Shown piece by piece: positions 13,797 to 15,127 of a DNA stretch of 15,127 bases. Both the position numbers and the translations under genes were made by a program. Numbering within the stretch: the first letter of the stretch is position 1; every line of letters starts with the position of its first letter. The notes below the pieces were generated by a model that saw nothing but the letters and a program-made list of their open reading frames with translations, ran no database searches and was not told where the DNA came from. Source of the stretch: Acidobacteriota bacterium (lineage in GTDB: Bacteria > Acidobacteriota > Terriglobia > Terriglobales > Acidobacteriaceae); contig JAFAPG010000297.1 of assembly GCA_019247235.1 (NCBI GenBank), positions 1 to 15,127 of the forward strand. The letters run 5' to 3'.

Positions 13797-15127
13797 TCAG
13801 TAAAGAGAGGGGCGAGAAGAGCCGCCTAGTAGCGACGTGTTCATATTAAAGAGATTGTGATGACCTTCTGGCCCTCCCCAGGCAAACATCAAGGAAACCA
13901 TGGGGAAGGCACCGGCGCGAAGCGTGAACCCCGCGGCGAAACTGTGTCTGAAATGGCTAAAGCCAAGGTCGCCCCGAGTTAGGGCAACTTTCCCCTGGTC
14001 GGCCATGAGCTTGAGGCCAAACGGTCCCCAGATCGAATGCTCCAAGCTTTCCTCTAACAAAAGGAGATTGGGAGCGCGGAAGCGGTAATCCTGGTAACTG
14101 CCCAGAGTCAATGCGCTGTTAAGATCCATTCCCCCAAGCGTGGGCTGAAAATAAAAAGGGACTGCGCTGGTGGCCGATGTGATTGATTGGACCAGGAGCA
14201 AGCGAAGTGCAATTGCACCCTGAAGATTGCGGGAAAATGAAAGCGGCGGACATTTCTCGGCGCCGGACGCACACTCATCCGGACCTTTTGTGTCAGTAGA
14301 GGCGTACGACGCGGTATGCGAGTAGAGCGGGATTGTGTGCCCCAGGTCGAGTGTCCAGCGGATAAAGGAATAGTGGGAATTCGAAGCGGCGACGAATTGC
14401 TGGAAATTGATTAGATAACTCAAGTGTAAGTGGTCGCTCCACAGTGCAGGGCTCAAATGTAGTCCTTCGCCAAACTGTATTACCCCGGGCTGGCTGGCTA
14501 ATGCGGGGGCCGTGGCATTCGTGTAAAGTGCCTCAATCGACGGGACCGATTGGCCGTGCTCTCCTCGAATGGCCACCAAACGTCCGTTCAACTCGCCTAG
14601 GAAAGCGAGATTGAGCTTGCGAATGCTAGGCCACTCAAACAGCGGCTTAATCACGTTACCGCCAATGATTGTCTGGCGCATACCAAATACAGACGCCCCG
14701 GCGAGCGTCGTGGTATTGCCCAAGCCGAAGAAATTGATCTTATTTAAGGAAATTGCCTGTATATAAATGTTGAATACGGTGTAGGGATGGACCGCTAGAG
14801 AGGTCTTACCTGAAGTCGGATGGTTGTCGGAAACCACGCGAATGCGCTGCGCTGGTGTATGGATGAGCTTCATATATGCCCCCGCCCGCCACCCACCGCT
14901 GGTTGCTACAACTGCGTCAGCATCCCAGCCCAGCCGCCAGTTTTCCGTATTCCACGAGGTAACGAAGGCGGGCCCTAAGCCAAATCCATTCTGTGGTGGC
15001 AAGCTGCCGGCCGCGATGTGCAGGGGATGGTCGGTGAAGAGGGGATAGGCGCACTTGACAATCACGCCGATGGTGAATTTACCGCAGGCCTCGGTCAGCC
15101 GCTCGCGCTCGCGGCGGAAATCCGCCT
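13797..15127 (-). CDS. Outer-membrane beta-barrel protein, C-terminal part (BamA/TamA-like surface antigen?)
   Basis: The frame is open to the right edge, so the GTG at 15065 is not the true start; at least 21 more codons (ADFRRERERLTEACG...) lie in the window. The roughly 440 visible residues alternate polar and hydrophobic positions and contain many aromatic-ended strands, for example WRLGWDADAVVATSGGWRAGAYMKL, as expected of a transmembrane barrel. FGLGNTTT and LFAWGG are typical turn and strand elements, and a late strand reads FRHSFAAGFTLRAGAFPMVSLMFAW in segments. The arrangement recalls the barrel of BamA/TamA (Omp85) or related surface antigens, but I cannot see POTRA domains because the N-terminus is missing. 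It ends in SLY rather than the usual terminal F. Placed in the outer membrane; the exact role is unknown. Confidence 0.7.
   Translation of the reverse strand, partial: ADFRRERERLTEACGKFTIGVIVKCAYPLFTDHPLHIAAGSLPPQNGFGLGPAFVTSWNTENWRLGWDADAVVATSGGWRAGAYMKLIHTPAQRIRVVSDNHPTSGKTSLAVHPYTVFNIYIQAISLNKINFFGLGNTTTLAGASVFGMRQTIIGGNVIKPLFEWPSIRKLNLAFLGELNGRLVAIRGEHGQSVPSIEALYTNATAPALASQPGVIQFGEGLHLSPALWSDHLHLSYLINFQQFVAASNSHYSFIRWTLDLGHTIPLYSHTASYASTDTKGPDECASGAEKCPPLSFSRNLQGAIALRLLLVQSITSATSAVPFYFQPTLGGMDLNSALTLGSYQDYRFRAPNLLLLEESLEHSIWGPFGLKLMADQGKVALTRGDLGFSHFRHSFAAGFTLRAGAFPMVSLMFAWGGPEGHHNLFNMNTSLLGGSSRPSLY

Overview
The window looks like a chromosomal segment of a Gram-negative, moderately GC-rich bacterium. 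Outer-membrane, periplasmic and copper proteins are all present, and most genes are separated by short gaps or share start and stop bases. An acidobacterial origin is my best guess, from the style of several proteins (ThiD ending in GKGKGPLNHMYR, a secreted TPR protein, a zinc-ribbon membrane protein). This is inference and was not tested by any search.

Region 1 (1-5400, minus strand) is a compact histidine operon read hisI-hisG-hisD-hisC-hisB-hisH-hisF, with hisF running off the left edge. Most junctions overlap by 1-8 nt. Upstream of hisI I read an apparently complete attenuation control region: a plausible promoter, a 20-codon leader peptide with five His codons within eight (5065-5127), a possible antiterminator, and a perfect 11-bp terminator hairpin with a T-run (5007-5039) before the true hisI start. 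hisA is not between hisH and hisF, and hisE and the HisB phosphatase domain are also absent from the window.

Region 2 (5404-8156) starts with a 59-aa zinc-ribbon protein transcribed divergently from the his leader. Then come pyrF and an RlpA-like double-psi beta-barrel protein (minus strand, rlpA first, with a good sigma70-type promoter), an AT-rich intergenic island (about 37% GC over 7021-7260), and thiD on the plus strand.

Region 3 (8153-11539) holds a zinc-ribbon/two-TM membrane protein whose stop overlaps that of thiD, a secreted TPR protein, and an EntS/MFS_3-type 12-TM exporter.

Region 4 (11813-15127, minus strand) is a copper-handling pair, a tandem two-domain cupredoxin followed 15 nt later by a SCO1/SenC copper chaperone. 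Its upstream region contains operator-like repeats. Behind a probable terminator lies the C-terminal part of an outer-membrane beta-barrel protein truncated by the right edge.

The most notable non-coding system is the predicted histidine attenuator. The mechanism is classical in enterobacteria; finding it here, with hisI as first gene, is what deserves checking.
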